From Rhizobium sp. RU20A (lineage in GTDB: Bacteria; Pseudomonadota; Alphaproteobacteria; Rhizobiales; Rhizobiaceae), in the NCBI RefSeq assembly GCF_900155885.1, contig NZ_FTMB01000002.1:329107-393106 (forward strand): 64,000 nt of DNA, written 5' to 3'. The translations under genes and the position numbers were made by a program. The notes below the pieces were generated by a model. That model saw only the letters and a list, made by a program, of their open reading frames with translations. It was not told the DNA's origin and made no database searches. Below are positions 44,747 to 53,085 of this stretch, one piece after another (the first letter of the stretch is position 1; every line of letters starts with the position of its first letter).

Positions 44747-45555
44747 TAGAGGGCCTCCGACAGTTCTTTGACGGCAAGTTCGTACTGGTCCTTGTTCGGG
44801 ACCTTGTGGTGCCAGTCGCCGCTGTCCTGCATGAAGGAAATGCCGTGGCCCTTGTTGGTGTGGGCAACGATGCAGTGCGGGCGGGCGGTGCGCTTTTCGA
44901 GCGCCGGCACGACTTCGGCCATCGCATTGCCGTTGATCTCGGTCACGTCCCAGCCAAAGGCTTCGAGACGTGGGCGCAGCGGCGCCAGATCATTGGTGTC
45001 CTTCAGGGATGCGCCCTGCTGGAAACGGTTGTGGTCGATGATCAGCGTCAGATTGTCGAGGCCGAACTGGGCGCCGGCCATGATGGCCTCCCAGTTGGAG
45101 CCTTCCTGCATTTCGCCGTCGCCCGTCAGCACGAAAGTGCGGTAGGCAGCACCCGAAAGCTTGGCGGCCTTTGCCATGCCGACGGCGACGGGCAGGCCGT
45201 GGCCGAGCGGGCCAGTGTTGGTCTCGACGCCCGGCACCTTGTTGCAGTTCGGGTGGCCGTTAAGGCGCGACATCGGCTTCAGGAAAGTGGAGATTTCCTC
45301 TTCCGGAATGAAGCCGCGCTTGGCGAGCGTCACATAAAGCGCCAGCGCAACGTGACCCTTGGAAAGCACGAAGCGGTCACGCTCCGGGTTCTTCGGGTTC
45401 TCCGGGAAAATGTTGAGGACGCGGAAGAAAAGCGCCGTCAGAATATCGGTGGCCGACATCTCCCCGCCAATATGGCCTGCGCCGGCTTCGTAGACCGCCT
45501 GCACATCGCGCAAGCGTATCTGCCGGGCGATCTGCTCGAGTTCCCTGGTCTCCAT
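44746..45555 (-). CDS. transketolase, N-terminal subunit
   Basis: The 269-residue protein is the thiamine-diphosphate-binding half: GAGHIGGEMSATDIL (about residues 25-39), FVLSKGHVALALY, GVETNTGPLGHGLP and the ThDP motif TGDGEMQEGSNWEA with IIDHN. It transfers two-carbon units between ketose and aldose phosphates when paired with the C-terminal subunit. It starts the minus-strand transketolase-kinase-SorC operon. The divergent sugar transporter genes begin 240 bases away. Confidence 0.93.
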   Translation of the reverse strand: METRELEQIARQIRLRDVQAVYEAGAGHIGGEMSATDILTALFFRVLNIFPENPKNPERDRFVLSKGHVALALYVTLAKRGFIPEEEISTFLKPMSRLNGHPNCNKVPGVETNTGPLGHGLPVAVGMAKAAKLSGAAYRTFVLTGDGEMQEGSNWEAIMAGAQFGLDNLTLIIDHNRFQQGASLKDTNDLAPLRPRLEAFGWDVTEINGNAMAEVVPALEKRTARPHCIVAHTNKGHGISFMQDSGDWHHKVPNKDQYELAVKELSEAL

Positions 45556-45578
45556 GTGATCCTCTTTGATCCGCGTAA

Positions 45579-45590
45579 GAATATTTATTC
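45579..45590. promoter_or_regulatory. GAATATTTATTC, candidate SorC-regulator operator (transketolase side)
   Basis: This near-perfect 12-base palindrome lies 24 bases before the transketolase start. It is embedded in a larger inverted repeat, AAGAATAT (45577-45584) with ATATTCTT (45599-45606). Operator function is inferred from recurrence. Confidence 0.5.
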
Positions 45591-45738
45591 AGATATAGAT
45601 ATTCTTGCACATCTCGCGATTCAGTCAAGCCCACCTGCCAAATTTTCGCGCAAACCGAATCCGGCTGTGGTCATTTGGCGGGCACGAGCCCTATTGACAG
45701 CCCTCGCCTCCCTTGGTACTGAATTTTACAACATACAT

Positions 45739-45750
45739 GAATATATATTC
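45739..45750. promoter_or_regulatory. GAATATATATTC, candidate SorC-regulator operator (transporter side)
   Basis: This perfect 12-base palindrome lies 46 bases before the permease start, in the same divergent region as the copy at 45579. The region between is AT-rich and should hold both promoters. Confidence 0.55.
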
Positions 45751-45795
45751 TCGCATCACAGCGGCTCTCTGGAGGAGGCGCAATTGGGAGGGGCG

Positions 45796-46776
45796 ATGGC
45801 TACGGTCGACGTCAAAGAACAGGCTCAGAAGCCGCAGAATTCCATGTCCTGGCTTGGCGGCGCGACGGGCCCGCTGATCGGCCTCATCCTGCTTTGCCTG
45901 TTCCTGGCCTTTGCCAGTGACAAGTTCCTGTCCGTTCGCAACGGGCTGAACATTCTAGACCAGATCACCGTCATCGGTATCATGGCCGTCGGCATGACCT
46001 ACGTGATCCTGATCGGCGGCATCGATCTTTCGGTCGGCTCGGTCCTCGCGCTCTCGATGATGATCATGGGCTGGGTCGCCAATGTGGCGGGCTATCCGAT
46101 GGCCGTTGCCATTCCGCTCGCGCTTCTCGCCTCCGCCGTCTGCGGCCTCATCGTCGGTATTCTCGTCACGCGCTTCAAGGTGCCGGCCTTCATCGCGACG
46201 CTTGCCATGATGTCGGCCGCCCGCGGCGTCGCCAACATGATCACGGACGGTCAGCAGATCGTCGGCTTCCCCGAATGGTTCATGATGCTGGCCATCGACC
46301 GGCACTTCGGCATCCTGACGGCCACCGTGTTCCTGATGCTGGTCGTGCTTCTCGTCTCCTGGCTCTTCCTGCAGTTCCGGGCCGAAGGCCGCATGCTCTA
46401 CGCCATCGGCGGCAACCCGGAAGTGGCGCGTCTTGCCGGCATCAACGTGCAGCTCGTCACCATCGGCGTCTACATGTTCTGCGCCGTTCTGGCCGGCCTT
46501 GCCGGCATCGTACTCGCCGCCCGTCTGGACTCGGTGCAGCCCTCCAGCGGTTTCGGCTATGAACTCGACACGATCGCGGCGGTCGTCATCGGCGGCACCT
46601 CGCTGTCGGGCGGCGCCGGCGGCATCGGCGGCACGCTGATCGGCGTCCTGATCATCGGCGTGCTGCGCAACGGCCTCAATCTTCTCAACGTCTCCCCCTT
46701 CCTGCAGCAGGTCATCATCGGCGTCGTCATCGTGCTCGCCGTGGGTGCCGAAACGCTGCGCCGCAAGACGCGCTGA
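45796..46776 (+). CDS. sugar ABC transporter permease (RbsC type)
   Basis: The 326-residue protein has eight to ten membrane helices and the RbsC-type motifs GMTYVILIGGIDLSVGSVLAL (split here: IGGIDLSVGS), GGNPEVARLAGINV (coupling loop, about residues 211-224) and GGTSLSGGAGGIGGTLIG. GGGAGGGG precedes ATG 45796. It is the first of a permease, binding protein, ATPase set, an order that differs from rbsACB but is common in rhizobial sugar and polyol transporters. Confidence 0.93.
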   Translation: MATVDVKEQAQKPQNSMSWLGGATGPLIGLILLCLFLAFASDKFLSVRNGLNILDQITVIGIMAVGMTYVILIGGIDLSVGSVLALSMMIMGWVANVAGYPMAVAIPLALLASAVCGLIVGILVTRFKVPAFIATLAMMSAARGVANMITDGQQIVGFPEWFMMLAIDRHFGILTATVFLMLVVLLVSWLFLQFRAEGRMLYAIGGNPEVARLAGINVQLVTIGVYMFCAVLAGLAGIVLAARLDSVQPSSGFGYELDTIAAVVIGGTSLSGGAGGIGGTLIGVLIIGVLRNGLNLLNVSPFLQQVIIGVVIVLAVGAETLRRKTR

Positions 46777-46913
46777 GGGGCCGACGGACGGACTTCCGGC
46801 GGCTGACATACCGGCCGCCGCGCCTGCTTCCTCTCCGGCGACCGGAGCGGATTTCAAAGAGCCCACGGGTGGAGGAACTCCTGCGGGCGGCCCTTAACAA
46901 ACGGAGGACTTCC

Positions 46914-47843
46914 ATGAAACTGTCTCGTATCCTGATGACGTCGGCTGCCATCCTGGCCCTGACGATGGGCGCCGCAAATGCCGCCGAAGCCAAGAAGATC
47001 GGCCTGGCCGTTGCCAACCTGCAGGCCAACTTCTTCAACCAGATCAAGCAGGCCGTCGAAGCCGAAGCCAAGGATCGCGGCATCGAGGTCATCACCGTCG
47101 ATGCCAAGGGCGACGGCCCGACGCAGGTCAACCAGATCCAGGACCTGCTGACCCAGAACATCGACGCGCTGATCTACATCCCGGCTGGCGCCGCTGCCGC
47201 AACCGTTCCGGTCAAGCTTGCCCGTGACGCCGGCGTTCCCGTCGTCAACGTCGACCGCAATGCCGAGGGAGCACCGGGCGATACCTTCTTCGCAACGGAC
47301 TCCGTCGCTTCGGCCAAGGCCGTCTGCGACCACATCATTGCCAAGGCCGGCGGCAAGGGCAAGATGGTCATCATCCACGGCCAGAAGGGCACGACGCCGG
47401 AAGTCGACCGCTCCAAGGGTTGTGGTGAATCGATCGCCGCCAACCCCGGCGTCGAAGTTGTTGCCGAGCAGTGGTCGAACATGTGGAGCCAGGACGAAGG
47501 CTTCCAGATCATGCAGAACCTGCTGCAGGCCAACCCGGACGTTTCCATCGTGTTCGCCCAGGCTGACGGCCTTGCGCTCGGCGCTGCCCAGGCCATCAAG
47601 GTCGCCAACCCCTCGCAGACCATCGTCGTCGGCGGTTTCGATGGCGACACGGCTGCCCTCGAAGCCCTGAAGAACGGCGTCTTCGAAGCCACCGCGACCC
47701 AGCAGACGCAGAAGATGGGCCGCCTGGCCGTTGACGCCGCCGTCAAGCTGGTTGCCGGCGAGAAGCTGGAGCCGGTTCAGCTCCTCGACGCGACGCTGAC
47801 CACCAAGGACAACGTCGAAGGCTTCATCGCCAACCATCCCTGA
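46914..47843 (+). CDS. sugar-binding periplasmic protein (RbsB type)
   Basis: The 309-residue protein has a signal peptide (MKLSRILMTSAAILALTMG with cleavage near NAAEA) and the type I periplasmic-binding fold: ANLQANFFNQIKQAVE, IDALIYIPAGAAAA, VPVVNVDRNAEG (about residues 114-125, the ligand Asp/Arg pair), HGQKGTTPEVDRSKG and VGGFDGDTAAL. CGGAGG lies just before ATG 46914. It should bind a pentose, tetrose or polyol; the ligand set differs enough that I will not name it. Confidence 0.92.
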   Translation: MKLSRILMTSAAILALTMGAANAAEAKKIGLAVANLQANFFNQIKQAVEAEAKDRGIEVITVDAKGDGPTQVNQIQDLLTQNIDALIYIPAGAAAATVPVKLARDAGVPVVNVDRNAEGAPGDTFFATDSVASAKAVCDHIIAKAGGKGKMVIIHGQKGTTPEVDRSKGCGESIAANPGVEVVAEQWSNMWSQDEGFQIMQNLLQANPDVSIVFAQADGLALGAAQAIKVANPSQTIVVGGFDGDTAALEALKNGVFEATATQQTQKMGRLAVDAAVKLVAGEKLEPVQLLDATLTTKDNVEGFIANHP

Positions 47844-47866
47844 TAGCCAACGCGAGGAGGCGTGCC

Positions 47867-49345
47867 ATGACGGAACCGGTTCTCTCTTTGAGGGGCATCA
47901 CCAAGCGGTACGGACCGCTGGAAGTGGTGAAGAACGTCTCGATGGACGTTTACCCCGGTGAAGTCGTGGCGCTTCTGGGCGAAAACGGCGCGGGCAAATC
48001 GACACTCTCCGGCATCATTGCCGGGTCGAAGACCCCGTCCGAGGGCAAAATGACATGGCTGGGGCAGCCCTATGCCCCGGCCACCCCCCGCGAAGCCATC
48101 GACAAGGGCGTGGTGCTGATTCACCAGGAGCTTCAGCTTCTGCCCGAACTCTCGATTGCCGAGAATGTTTTCATCGGTCGCTGGCCGATGAAGAATGGCA
48201 GGGTGGACCGGGCGCAGATGGTGGCGCGCGCGCAGGAGCAGCTGTCGCGCCTCAACCTGCACATTCCCGCGACCCGCAAGGTGGCCGGCCTTTCCACCGC
48301 CAACCAGCAACTCATCGAAATTGCCAAGGCGCTGGCGCTTGACGCGCGCCTCCTGATCCTCGACGAACCGACGGCCGCCCTTGGCGGCGCCGAGACGGAG
48401 GCTCTGTTCGAGCAGATCCGCAAGCTGCGCGCCGAAGGCGTCGGCATCATCTACATTTCGCACCGCATGGAAGAGATCAAGAAGATCACCGACCGGATCG
48501 TGGTGTTGCGCGACGGCGAGCGCGTGCATGAATTCGCCGACAGTTCGACCCCGGTGCGCACCATCGTGGAGAGCATGGTCGGCCGCTCGCTGGAGCGCAT
48601 GTTCCCGGCCCGCGCCGTGCCGCAGGAAAAAACTGTCCTCGAGGTGAAGAACCTCACCGGTGCCAACGGTGCCTTCAACGATGTCAGCTTCTCGGTCAAG
48701 GCCGGCGAGATCCTCGGCATTGCCGGCCTTGTCGGTGCCGGCCGCACCGAGCTGGTGCGTACGATTGCAGGGGCGGATGCCATTCGCTCGGGCGAAATCC
48801 GCATGAACGGTGAAAAGCTCTCCCTGAAGAGCCCGGCGGATGCGATCGCCCGCGGCATCGTCATGGTGCCGGAAGACCGCAAGCTGCAGGGTGTGGTCGT
48901 CGGCCACAAGATCGATGAAAACCTCGTCTATGCCAATCTCGACCGCTTCGGAAACGGCTGGATCACGCCTTCCAAGAAACGCAGCTTCGCCGACATGGCG
49001 ATCCGCGCCTTCGGCGTGAAGGGGCGCGGCGAGCAGCTGGCCTCCGATCTTTCCGGCGGCAACCAGCAGAAGGTCGTCATCGCCAAATGGCTGACGCGCG
49101 ACCCGAAGGTTGTGGTACTCGACGAGCCGACCCGCGGCATCGACGTCGGCGCGCGCGCCGGCATCTACGACATCATCGCCAACCTCGCCAAGGAGGGCGT
49201 CGCCGTCATCGTCGTCAGCTCCGACCTGGAAGAGGTGCTCGGCGTTTCCAACCGCATTCTCGTGCTGGCGCAGGGCAGGCAGGCTGGCATGCTCGACCGC
49301 GAGCAGGCAAACGACGTCTCGGTCATGGAACTGGCCACCATCTGA
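47867..49345 (+). CDS. sugar ABC transporter ATP-binding protein (RbsA type)
   Basis: The 492-residue protein carries two ABC domains. The first has Walker A GENGAGKST (about residues 37-45), Walker B LLILDEPTAAL and a divergent signature LSTANQQLIEIAK. The second has a degenerate Walker A (GLVGAGRTE), signature LSGGNQQKVVIAKWL and VVVLDEPTRGIDVGA. This asymmetry is usual for RbsA/MglA. It follows the binding protein by 23 bases. Confidence 0.94.
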   Translation: MTEPVLSLRGITKRYGPLEVVKNVSMDVYPGEVVALLGENGAGKSTLSGIIAGSKTPSEGKMTWLGQPYAPATPREAIDKGVVLIHQELQLLPELSIAENVFIGRWPMKNGRVDRAQMVARAQEQLSRLNLHIPATRKVAGLSTANQQLIEIAKALALDARLLILDEPTAALGGAETEALFEQIRKLRAEGVGIIYISHRMEEIKKITDRIVVLRDGERVHEFADSSTPVRTIVESMVGRSLERMFPARAVPQEKTVLEVKNLTGANGAFNDVSFSVKAGEILGIAGLVGAGRTELVRTIAGADAIRSGEIRMNGEKLSLKSPADAIARGIVMVPEDRKLQGVVVGHKIDENLVYANLDRFGNGWITPSKKRSFADMAIRAFGVKGRGEQLASDLSGGNQQKVVIAKWLTRDPKVVVLDEPTRGIDVGARAGIYDIIANLAKEGVAVIVVSSDLEEVLGVSNRILVLAQGRQAGMLDREQANDVSVMELATI

Positions 49346-49368
49346 TCATCTGAACGAAAGGAAGAGCG

Positions 49369-50157
49369 ATGACCGCCATCTCTCTCAATGCTCCCAAGCT
49401 TTTTGATCTTTCCGGCAACGTCGCCTTCGTGACCGGCGCCGGCAGCGGCATCGGCCAGCGCATCGCCATGGGTCTTGCCCAGTGTGGCGCCGATGTGGCC
49501 CTGCTCGACCGCCGGCAGGATGACGGTCTTGCCGTCACCGCCGAATTCGTGCGCAAGGCCGGCCGCAAGGCGATCGAGATTGCCGCCGACGTGACGAACA
49601 AGGCCTCGATGGCGGACGCCGTCGCACGCACCGAAGCCGAACTCGGCCTGCTCTCGCTCGCCGTCAACGCCGCCGGCATTGCCAATGCCAATCCGGCCGA
49701 GGAGATGGAAGAAGACCAGTACCAGACGCTGATGGACATCAACCTCAAGGGCGTCTTCCTCTCCTCGCAGGCCGAAGCCAGGTCGATGCTGAAGCGCGGC
49801 AAGGGCTCGATCGTCAATATCGCCTCCATGTCCGGCGTCATCGTCAATCGCGGCCTGCAGCAGTGCCACTACAATGCCTCCAAGGCCGGGGTGATCCACA
49901 TGTCGAAGTCGATGGCGATGGAGTGGGTGGAGCGCAACATCCGCGTCAACACCATCTCGCCCGGCTACACGGCAACGCCGATGAACACGCGACCGGAAAT
50001 GGTGCACCAGACCAAGCTTTTCGAAGAACAGACGCCGATGCAGCGCATGGCCAATGTCGACGAGATGGTCGGCCCGGCCGTCTTCCTGCTCTCGGACGCC
50101 GCCAGCTTCGTCACGGGCGTCGACCTTCTCGTGGACGGCGGTTTCTGCTGCTGGTGA
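49369..50157 (+). CDS. SDR family dehydrogenase (polyol type)
   Basis: The 262-residue protein has the NAD(P) motif TGAGSGIGQ (about residues 23-31), NAAGIANAN, catalytic Ser in NIASMSG and Tyr/Lys in HYNASKAG (about 160-167). The ending DGGFCCW recalls fungal and bacterial arabitol/mannitol-type dehydrogenases. It probably oxidises a polyol to a ketose ahead of the kinase. It is 23 bases from the ATPase gene and so part of the transport operon. Confidence 0.9.
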   Translation: MTAISLNAPKLFDLSGNVAFVTGAGSGIGQRIAMGLAQCGADVALLDRRQDDGLAVTAEFVRKAGRKAIEIAADVTNKASMADAVARTEAELGLLSLAVNAAGIANANPAEEMEEDQYQTLMDINLKGVFLSSQAEARSMLKRGKGSIVNIASMSGVIVNRGLQQCHYNASKAGVIHMSKSMAMEWVERNIRVNTISPGYTATPMNTRPEMVHQTKLFEEQTPMQRMANVDEMVGPAVFLLSDAASFVTGVDLLVDGGFCCW

Positions 50158-50241
50158 GCCGCGCCCGTCGGCCGTGACGCCGTCCCAAAACCCATCCTCG
50201 CAGTTGGCGGCGCGTTCTCCCTGTTCGTCCACCGGCTGCGG

Positions 50242-50270
50242 CGGCCGGTCCCTCGGGGCCGGCCGTCCTT
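50242..50270 (+). terminator. hairpin between the two SDR genes
   Basis: CGGCCGG and CCGGCCG pair around TCCCTCGGGG and are followed by TCCTTTCTT. It may attenuate readthrough into the second SDR gene or just stabilise the upstream transcript. Confidence 0.4.
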
Positions 50271-50303
50271 TCTTCAACCGTCACTTTTCCCGGAAGGAAA
50301 TCC

Positions 50304-51086
50304 ATGACCCGCTTTGCCAACAAGACCGTCGTCATCACCGGCGCCAGCCGCGGCATTGGCGCGGCCATCGCCAGGCGCTTTGCGCGCGAAGGCGCCAATC
50401 TCGTCGTCTCCGCCAATGAGGACGCCGTGCATGGCGTGGCGCAGACCATCCAGGCCGAGGGCGGTCGGGCGATCTCCGTTCTTTGCGATGTGACGGACAA
50501 GGCGAGCGTCGTGGCGCTCTATGACGCGGCCGAGAAGGCCTTCGGCAGCGTCGATGTCTCGATCCAGAATGCTGGCGTCATCACCATCGCGAAGGTCGAA
50601 GACCTGCCGGAAAACGACTGGGACAAGGTGATGGCCGTCAACACCAAGGGCGTCTTCCTCTGCGCGCAGGAAGCAATCGCCCGCATGCGCAAGCACGGCA
50701 AGGGCGGGCGCATCATCAACACGGCATCGGGCCAGGCGCGCGACGGCTTCATCTACACGCCGCATTATGCGGCCTCGAAGATGGGCGTCGTCGGCATCAC
50801 GCAGAGCCTTGCCAAGGAAGTCGCGATCGAGGGCATCACCGTCAACGCCTTCTGCCCCGGCATCATCGAGACCGACATGTGGGCCTATAACGATCAGGCC
50901 TGGGGCAAGCTGCTCGGCACTTACGCACCGGGCGAACTGATGAAGGAATGGGTCGAAGGCATTCCCATGAAGCGGGCCGGTAGCGGCGAGGATGTCGCCG
51001 GCCTCGTCACCTTCCTCGCGAGCGAGGATGCCGCCTACATCACGGGACAGACCATCAATGTCGATGGTGGGCTGATCATGTCCTGA
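50304..51086 (+). CDS. SDR family dehydrogenase (sorbitol/threitol type)
   Basis: The 260-residue protein has TGASRGIGAA (about residues 12-21), QNAGVI, catalytic Ser in NTASGQA and Tyr/Lys in HYAASKMG (about 154-161), then the C-terminal GQTINVDGGLIM. It looks like sugar-alcohol dehydrogenases of the sorbitol or threitol type. GGAAGGAAA lies before ATG 50304. It is the last gene of the transporter operon, and two SDRs suggest oxidation of two related polyols or of two positions of one. Confidence 0.9.
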   Translation: MTRFANKTVVITGASRGIGAAIARRFAREGANLVVSANEDAVHGVAQTIQAEGGRAISVLCDVTDKASVVALYDAAEKAFGSVDVSIQNAGVITIAKVEDLPENDWDKVMAVNTKGVFLCAQEAIARMRKHGKGGRIINTASGQARDGFIYTPHYAASKMGVVGITQSLAKEVAIEGITVNAFCPGIIETDMWAYNDQAWGKLLGTYAPGELMKEWVEGIPMKRAGSGEDVAGLVTFLASEDAAYITGQTINVDGGLIMS

Positions 51087-51139
51087 CACCGGCGCGCGGC
51101 AGCCGTCATTGCGCCGAAGCCACCGTTAAGGCGCGGGCT

Positions 51140-52210
51140 TCAAGCAACGGCAGCTCGGGGGGCTGGTTCTTCGTGGCCTGCCCCTTCGGATTCCGTCATC
51201 AGGGCCTCGATCTGCGGCCAGCGGCGAGCGAAGGCGGCGACACATTCGGGATCGAAATGGCGGCCAGCTTCCGACAGGATATGCTCGCGGGCTGCCTGAA
51301 GCGTCCAGGCCTTCTTGTAGGGGCGATGGCTGCAAAGCGCCTCGAACACGTCAGCAATGGCAACGATGCGGGCTTCGATCGGGATGGCGCTGCCCTTGAG
51401 CCCCTTGGGGTAGCCAGTGCCGTCCCATTTTTCATGGTGGCCGGCGGCAATGCCCTCGGCGATCTGCAGCAGTTCGGAGGAACCGTTCTCCAGAATGCGT
51501 ACGCCGATTTCCACGTGGCGGCGCATCTCGACAAGTTCTTCCGACGTGAGTCGACCGGGCTTGGTGAGGACGCCATCGGCGATGCCGATCTTGCCGACAT
51601 CATGAAGCGGTGTCGCCAGATAGATCATCCGGCACTGGGTTTCGGGCATGCCGATTTCTTCGGCCAGCAGGGTGGAGATCTGCGCGACGCGCGAGATATG
51701 ATCGCCCGTGCAGCCATCGCGATACTCGATGGCGCGGGCAAGGCGCCAGATGATTTCCTCCTCACGGGCGGCGAGCTTGGCGGTCGCATTGTCCACGAGA
51801 CGCTGGAGCATATCGGCCTGCCCTGCAAGGTCCAACTGGAACCGACGCAGCTTCAGCAGGTTGACAATGCGGGCCTTCAGTTCGAGCGCATCGAAGGGCT
51901 TGCTGAGGAATTCGGTGGCACCCGCCTCAATGGCGGCAAGGCGCACGGACCGCTCGCTTTCCGAGGTCAGCATGACGATCGGCACATGCTGGTAATCATC
52001 GCGCTGGCGCAACGCCCGGATGAGATCGACGCCGGTCATGACCGGCATTGTGTAATCGACCATCACCAGATCGTAGGTCGTCGTCGCGCAAAGGTCGAGG
52101 GCATTCATCGGATGTAGCAGGGTGGTAACCCTGATGTCGGGAATGGTGGACAGCGCAGCCGAGATGGCAACGAGAATAGACTTGCTGTCATCGACCACGA
52201 GAATCTGCAC
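51140..52210 (-). CDS. response regulator with HD-GYP c-di-GMP phosphodiesterase domain
   Basis: The 356-residue protein has an N-terminal receiver domain with the phosphorylated Asp in MVDYTMPVMTG (about residue 52), Thr/Ser in MLTSESE and Lys in FLSKPFD. After a helical linker comes an HD-GYP domain: metal-binding HD in ATPLHDVGKIGI, then GHHEKWDGTGYPKGLKG (HHE and GYP) and VADVFEAL. HD-GYP proteins break down c-di-GMP. No sensor kinase is adjacent. It sits between the two sugar regulons, convergent with the second SDR gene. Confidence 0.93.
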   Translation of the reverse strand: MQILVVDDSKSILVAISAALSTIPDIRVTTLLHPMNALDLCATTTYDLVMVDYTMPVMTGVDLIRALRQRDDYQHVPIVMLTSESERSVRLAAIEAGATEFLSKPFDALELKARIVNLLKLRRFQLDLAGQADMLQRLVDNATAKLAAREEEIIWRLARAIEYRDGCTGDHISRVAQISTLLAEEIGMPETQCRMIYLATPLHDVGKIGIADGVLTKPGRLTSEELVEMRRHVEIGVRILENGSSELLQIAEGIAAGHHEKWDGTGYPKGLKGSAIPIEARIVAIADVFEALCSHRPYKKAWTLQAAREHILSEAGRHFDPECVAAFARRWPQIEALMTESEGAGHEEPAPRAAVA

Positions 52211-52489
52211 TGCAACGTCCCCCTCAAGCCAGCGGCATCACCCTTGAAATCAGCGGTCCACTCGTCCGCGCCGAGGCCAATAATATTCAAAACGCCTTAA
52301 GAAGGTGTTGTTGTTTCAAGCCAAATTTGTCCGAGCCCGCGGAATACTCGGGGGCCTCCCGTTGCGGCTGGGAAAGCCGATTTTGCGGCCGCGAGGGATC
52401 ATTCTTTCGCCACATGCGTTGATCACCACCAGACGGCAACAACCGCGTGGTGATGGCGAACCCCATCCGACAGAACCGGAGTACCAAAA

Positions 52490-53020
52490 ATGACAATGAT
52501 TTTGCGTGCGGCCATTGCCGCCTTGGCCATGACGGCCTCCACGACTGCAGTGCTGGCTGCCGACATGGCGGGTTACGAAGCCGCGCCGCGCTATGAAGAG
52601 CCCGATCAGCGTGGCGGCGTGCGCATCGGCTATCTCGATTGCCGCATCGGCGGTGGCGTCGGCTACGTGCTGGGCTCGGCCAAGGAAGCCGATTGCACCT
52701 TTACCTCGACCGTGGGCGGCCAGGCTCGTGACCATTACGTCGGCGTCATCCGCAAGATGGGCGTCGATCTCGGCTTCACCACAGAAGGGCGCCTGATCTG
52801 GGCAGTCTTTGCTCCGACCGCGGGTTATCATCGCGGCTCACTGGGCGGCGTCTATCAGGGCGCAACGGCCGAAGTGACGGTCGGCGCCGGCGTCGGCACC
52901 AACATTCTCGTCGGCGGCACGGAAGGCTCCATCCAGTTGCAGACGGTCAGCGTTCAGGGCCAGATCGGGCTCAACATCGCCGCCACCGGCACCTCGGTGA
53001 CGCTGAAGCCGGCAAGCTGA
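52490..53020 (+). CDS. DUF992 family secreted protein
   Basis: The 176-residue protein has a signal peptide (AAIAALAMTASTTAVLAAD) and the DUF992 pattern: VRIGYLDCRIGGGVGYVLGSAKEADCTF with two Cys, DHYVGVIRKMGVDLGFTTEG, GSLGGVYQGATAEVTVGAG and VGGTEGSIQLQTVSVQGQ. DUF992 is found mainly in Rhizobiales and its role is unknown. Two in-frame starts, ATG 52490 and ATG 52496, are close together. A strong terminator follows at 53045. The 279-base upstream gap holds its promoter; I see no gene there. Confidence 0.88.
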   Translation: MTMILRAAIAALAMTASTTAVLAADMAGYEAAPRYEEPDQRGGVRIGYLDCRIGGGVGYVLGSAKEADCTFTSTVGGQARDHYVGVIRKMGVDLGFTTEGRLIWAVFAPTAGYHRGSLGGVYQGATAEVTVGAGVGTNILVGGTEGSIQLQTVSVQGQIGLNIAATGTSVTLKPAS

Positions 53021-53044
53021 GGCCTCCCGGCCCCGTGATCTCAA

Positions 53045-53084
53045 AAGCGGGCGGTGACCTAAGGTCGCCGCCCGCTTTCTTTTC
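53045..53084 (+). terminator. intrinsic terminator of the DUF992 gene
   Basis: AAGCGGGCGGTGACC (53045-53059) pairs with GGTCGCCGCCCGCTT (53063-53077), 14 pairs plus one wobble with a 3-base loop, then TCTTTTC. It ends one base before the stop of the convergent TIM-paralogue gene. Confidence 0.85.
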
Positions 53085-53085
53085 T

